NCBI GenBank assembly: GCA_017554135.1
Contig: JAFZIX010000159.1
Span: 1-6,380, forward strand
DNA: 6,380 nucleotides
Source: Bacteroidales bacterium
GTDB lineage: Bacteria > Bacteroidota > Bacteroidia > Bacteroidales > UBA932
Reading direction: 5' to 3'
The notes under the pieces were generated by a model. The model searched no databases, was not told the DNA's origin, and was given only the letters and a program-made list of their open reading frames with translations. Shown here one piece after another: positions 5,180 to 6,380 of the stretch (the first letter of the stretch is position 1; every line of letters begins with the position of its first letter). The position numbers and the translations under genes were made by a program.

Positions 5180-6380
5180 CAGCCCTAGCCCTCGCATTAT
5201 TGCTTTGCGCCGGCCTGTCTGCCCAGAACAAACCTGAGCAGAAAGACAGTCTGGTGCGTCTCATCAAGGCCAAAAGCCTGGAGTTGATGGAGAAGAACGG
5301 GGTGAATTACCGCAAGACCATCGATGCCACCTTCTTCCACAACAACACCTATTTCATCTGCGACACCGCCCTCTGGAACGTGGATTCCCGGCTTATCAAT
5401 GCCTGGGGGAACGTGCGGGTGGTGCAGGAGGGTACCATCCTGACCTCCGACAAGATGGATTATCATATCGACGATGATCTGATCCAGGCCCGTGGCACGT
5501 TGGTGCAGTTGGAAGACAAGGACCACAACACCCTCCGCACGCACTATCTCGACTATAATACCCGGGATTCGCTGGCATTTTTCTCCCGCGGCGCTTCCAT
5601 GAAGGACAAGGACGGGCAGATCATCGAGAGCATAGACGGCTCCTACGATGCCAAACAGGGGTATTTCCAGTTCCGGAACAACGTGAACATGTTCACCGAT
5701 TCCATCTTCATCCGCAGCAGCCGCATCAACTATGAGTCGCGCGTGAGCCGGGCCATCTTCCCGGAGAGGATAGATTTCTGGAAAGAAGACAACATGCTTT
5801 CCGCGGACCGCGGATGGTACGAGCGCCTGGAGGAAACCTTCTTCTTCAACGGCCGGGTGCATGCGATGAGCAAGGAGCAGGAGGCCTGGTGCGATTCCCT
5901 TTACTACTACCGCACTCCCAACAATATCCTGATGCAGGGCAAGGTGCAGGTGCAGGACACCACCCGGAATGCCTTCGCCCTCTCCAACGAACTTTTTTAC
6001 GAGGATTCCCTGCGGCAGGTCACCTTGCGCCGCGAGGCCGCCGTGGCCCTGCAGACGGAGGATAAACTAACCGACGAATTCGGCAACCAGCGCACGAAGA
6101 TCGATACCATCTACATTGGTGCGGACAAGCTGATCTACTTCACCACCCGGATGTGCGATATCCCCGAGAGCGTGGTGAGTGAATCGAAGACGCGTAAGGA
6201 GGAGATATTCAGCGATCCCGTGACGGAGTATCGCCGGAAGGCCATGCAGGCTGCGGAAGAGGCTGCGAAAAAGGCCAGGGAAGAGAATGCGGAGTCAAAC
6301 CCTCTCCTCGCCGCCAAAGGCGCCACTGGCAAGAACAGCCGTGGTGGCCTCTTTGGCAAAAAGAAAGAGTCAGACGACAC
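5155..6380 (+). CDS. OstA/LptA-like periplasmic protein, 3'-partial
   Basis: The reading frame is open from the ATG at 5155 to the window edge (408 codons so far). The signal peptide is MEGKGQKITALALALLLCAG, with a likely signal peptidase I cut after LSA (21-23). The mature part shows recurring beta-jellyroll units typical of the OstA/LptA superfamily, each a G/N-x-V strand followed by a (L/I)-x-S-(D/S/N)-x-(L/I/M)-x-Y strand: GNVRVVQEGTILTSDKMDY (85-103), NNVNMFTDSIFIRSSRINY (175-193), NGRVHAMSKEQEAWCDSLYY (232-251) and GKVQVQDTTRNAFALSNELF (262-281). An Ala/Glu/Lys helix (about 358-380) and a Gly/Lys-rich linker (about 388-408) follow. The family binds or bridges lipopolysaccharide in transport; for Bacteroidetes members this role is inferred. 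The ATG is the only start after an in-frame TGA at 5137-5139. It overlaps surA by 25 nt in another frame, so the gene is very likely cotranscribed. The missing 3' part prevents deciding between a short LptA-like and a longer OstA-like protein. Confidence 0.85.
   Translation, partial: MEGKGQKITALALALLLCAGLSAQNKPEQKDSLVRLIKAKSLELMEKNGVNYRKTIDATFFHNNTYFICDTALWNVDSRLINAWGNVRVVQEGTILTSDKMDYHIDDDLIQARGTLVQLEDKDHNTLRTHYLDYNTRDSLAFFSRGASMKDKDGQIIESIDGSYDAKQGYFQFRNNVNMFTDSIFIRSSRINYESRVSRAIFPERIDFWKEDNMLSADRGWYERLEETFFFNGRVHAMSKEQEAWCDSLYYYRTPNNILMQGKVQVQDTTRNAFALSNELFYEDSLRQVTLRREAAVALQTEDKLTDEFGNQRTKIDTIYIGADKLIYFTTRMCDIPESVVSESKTRKEEIFSDPVTEYRRKAMQAAEEAAKKAREENAESNPLLAAKGATGKNSRGGLFGKKKESDD

Noticed and set aside
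4265..5197. 310-codon open frame on the - strand
   Set aside because: It lies wholly opposite the surA-like gene, which has complete domain structure and a signal peptide. The antisense translation shows no recognisable motif and is explained by GC-biased codon composition.
5197..5862. 221-codon open frame on the - strand
   Set aside because: It is opposite the OstA-like gene, whose + strand frame has a signal peptide and repeated jellyroll strands and is open to the edge.
1..6380. CRISPR array, tRNA/rRNA, insertion sequence, phage or defence system
   Set aside because: There are no regularly spaced direct repeats, terminal inverted repeats, transposase or integrase motifs, or RNA-gene structures; nearly all bases are covered by ordinary + strand genes.

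Overview
The window reads as a fragment of a Bacteroidetes (Bacteroidales-type) chromosome of moderately high GC. The evidence is two copies of the phylum-specific -7 promoter box TAnnTTTG (both TATCTTTG), the absence of well-spaced Shine-Dalgarno sequences, an M64-family peptidase of the type common in gut Bacteroidales, and a SurA-plus-OstA-like envelope gene cluster. I do not assign a genus. All recognised genes are on the + strand, and both edge genes are cut by the window.

Layout: (1) About 1-2392 holds the 3' part of a large secreted or surface protein. It has two EF-hand/leucine-rich modules followed by an M64 (IgA-peptidase-like) metallopeptidase domain; its N-terminus and signal peptide lie upstream. 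(2) A 59-bp gap with a promoter leads to a 141-residue protein (2452-2877) with a compact helical head and a histone-H1-like Lys/Ala/Pro tail. It ends at a strong intrinsic terminator (2897-2924). (3) A second promoter, almost touching its start codon, opens an envelope-biogenesis operon. Its genes are a SurA_N-like lipoprotein (2959-3822), a two-parvulin SurA-type periplasmic chaperone/prolyl isomerase (3812-5179), and an OstA/LptA-like protein (5155 to beyond the right edge). Both junctions overlap (11 and 25 nt), which suggests translational coupling.

The operon makes sense as a unit: two chaperone-like proteins for outer-membrane protein folding sit beside a periplasmic beta-jellyroll protein of the lipopolysaccharide-transport superfamily. 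The M64 gene and the H1-like gene look like separate units.

There are no RNA genes, insertion sequences, CRISPR arrays or phage genes, and no gene-free stretch over 100 bases. I found no convincing undescribed system. The points most worth a second look are the duplicated EF-hand modules on the peptidase, its HExxxH-spaced active-site motif, the H1-like protein with a CxxC head, the apparently leaderless operon start, and the lipoprotein whose isomerase domain looks degenerate.
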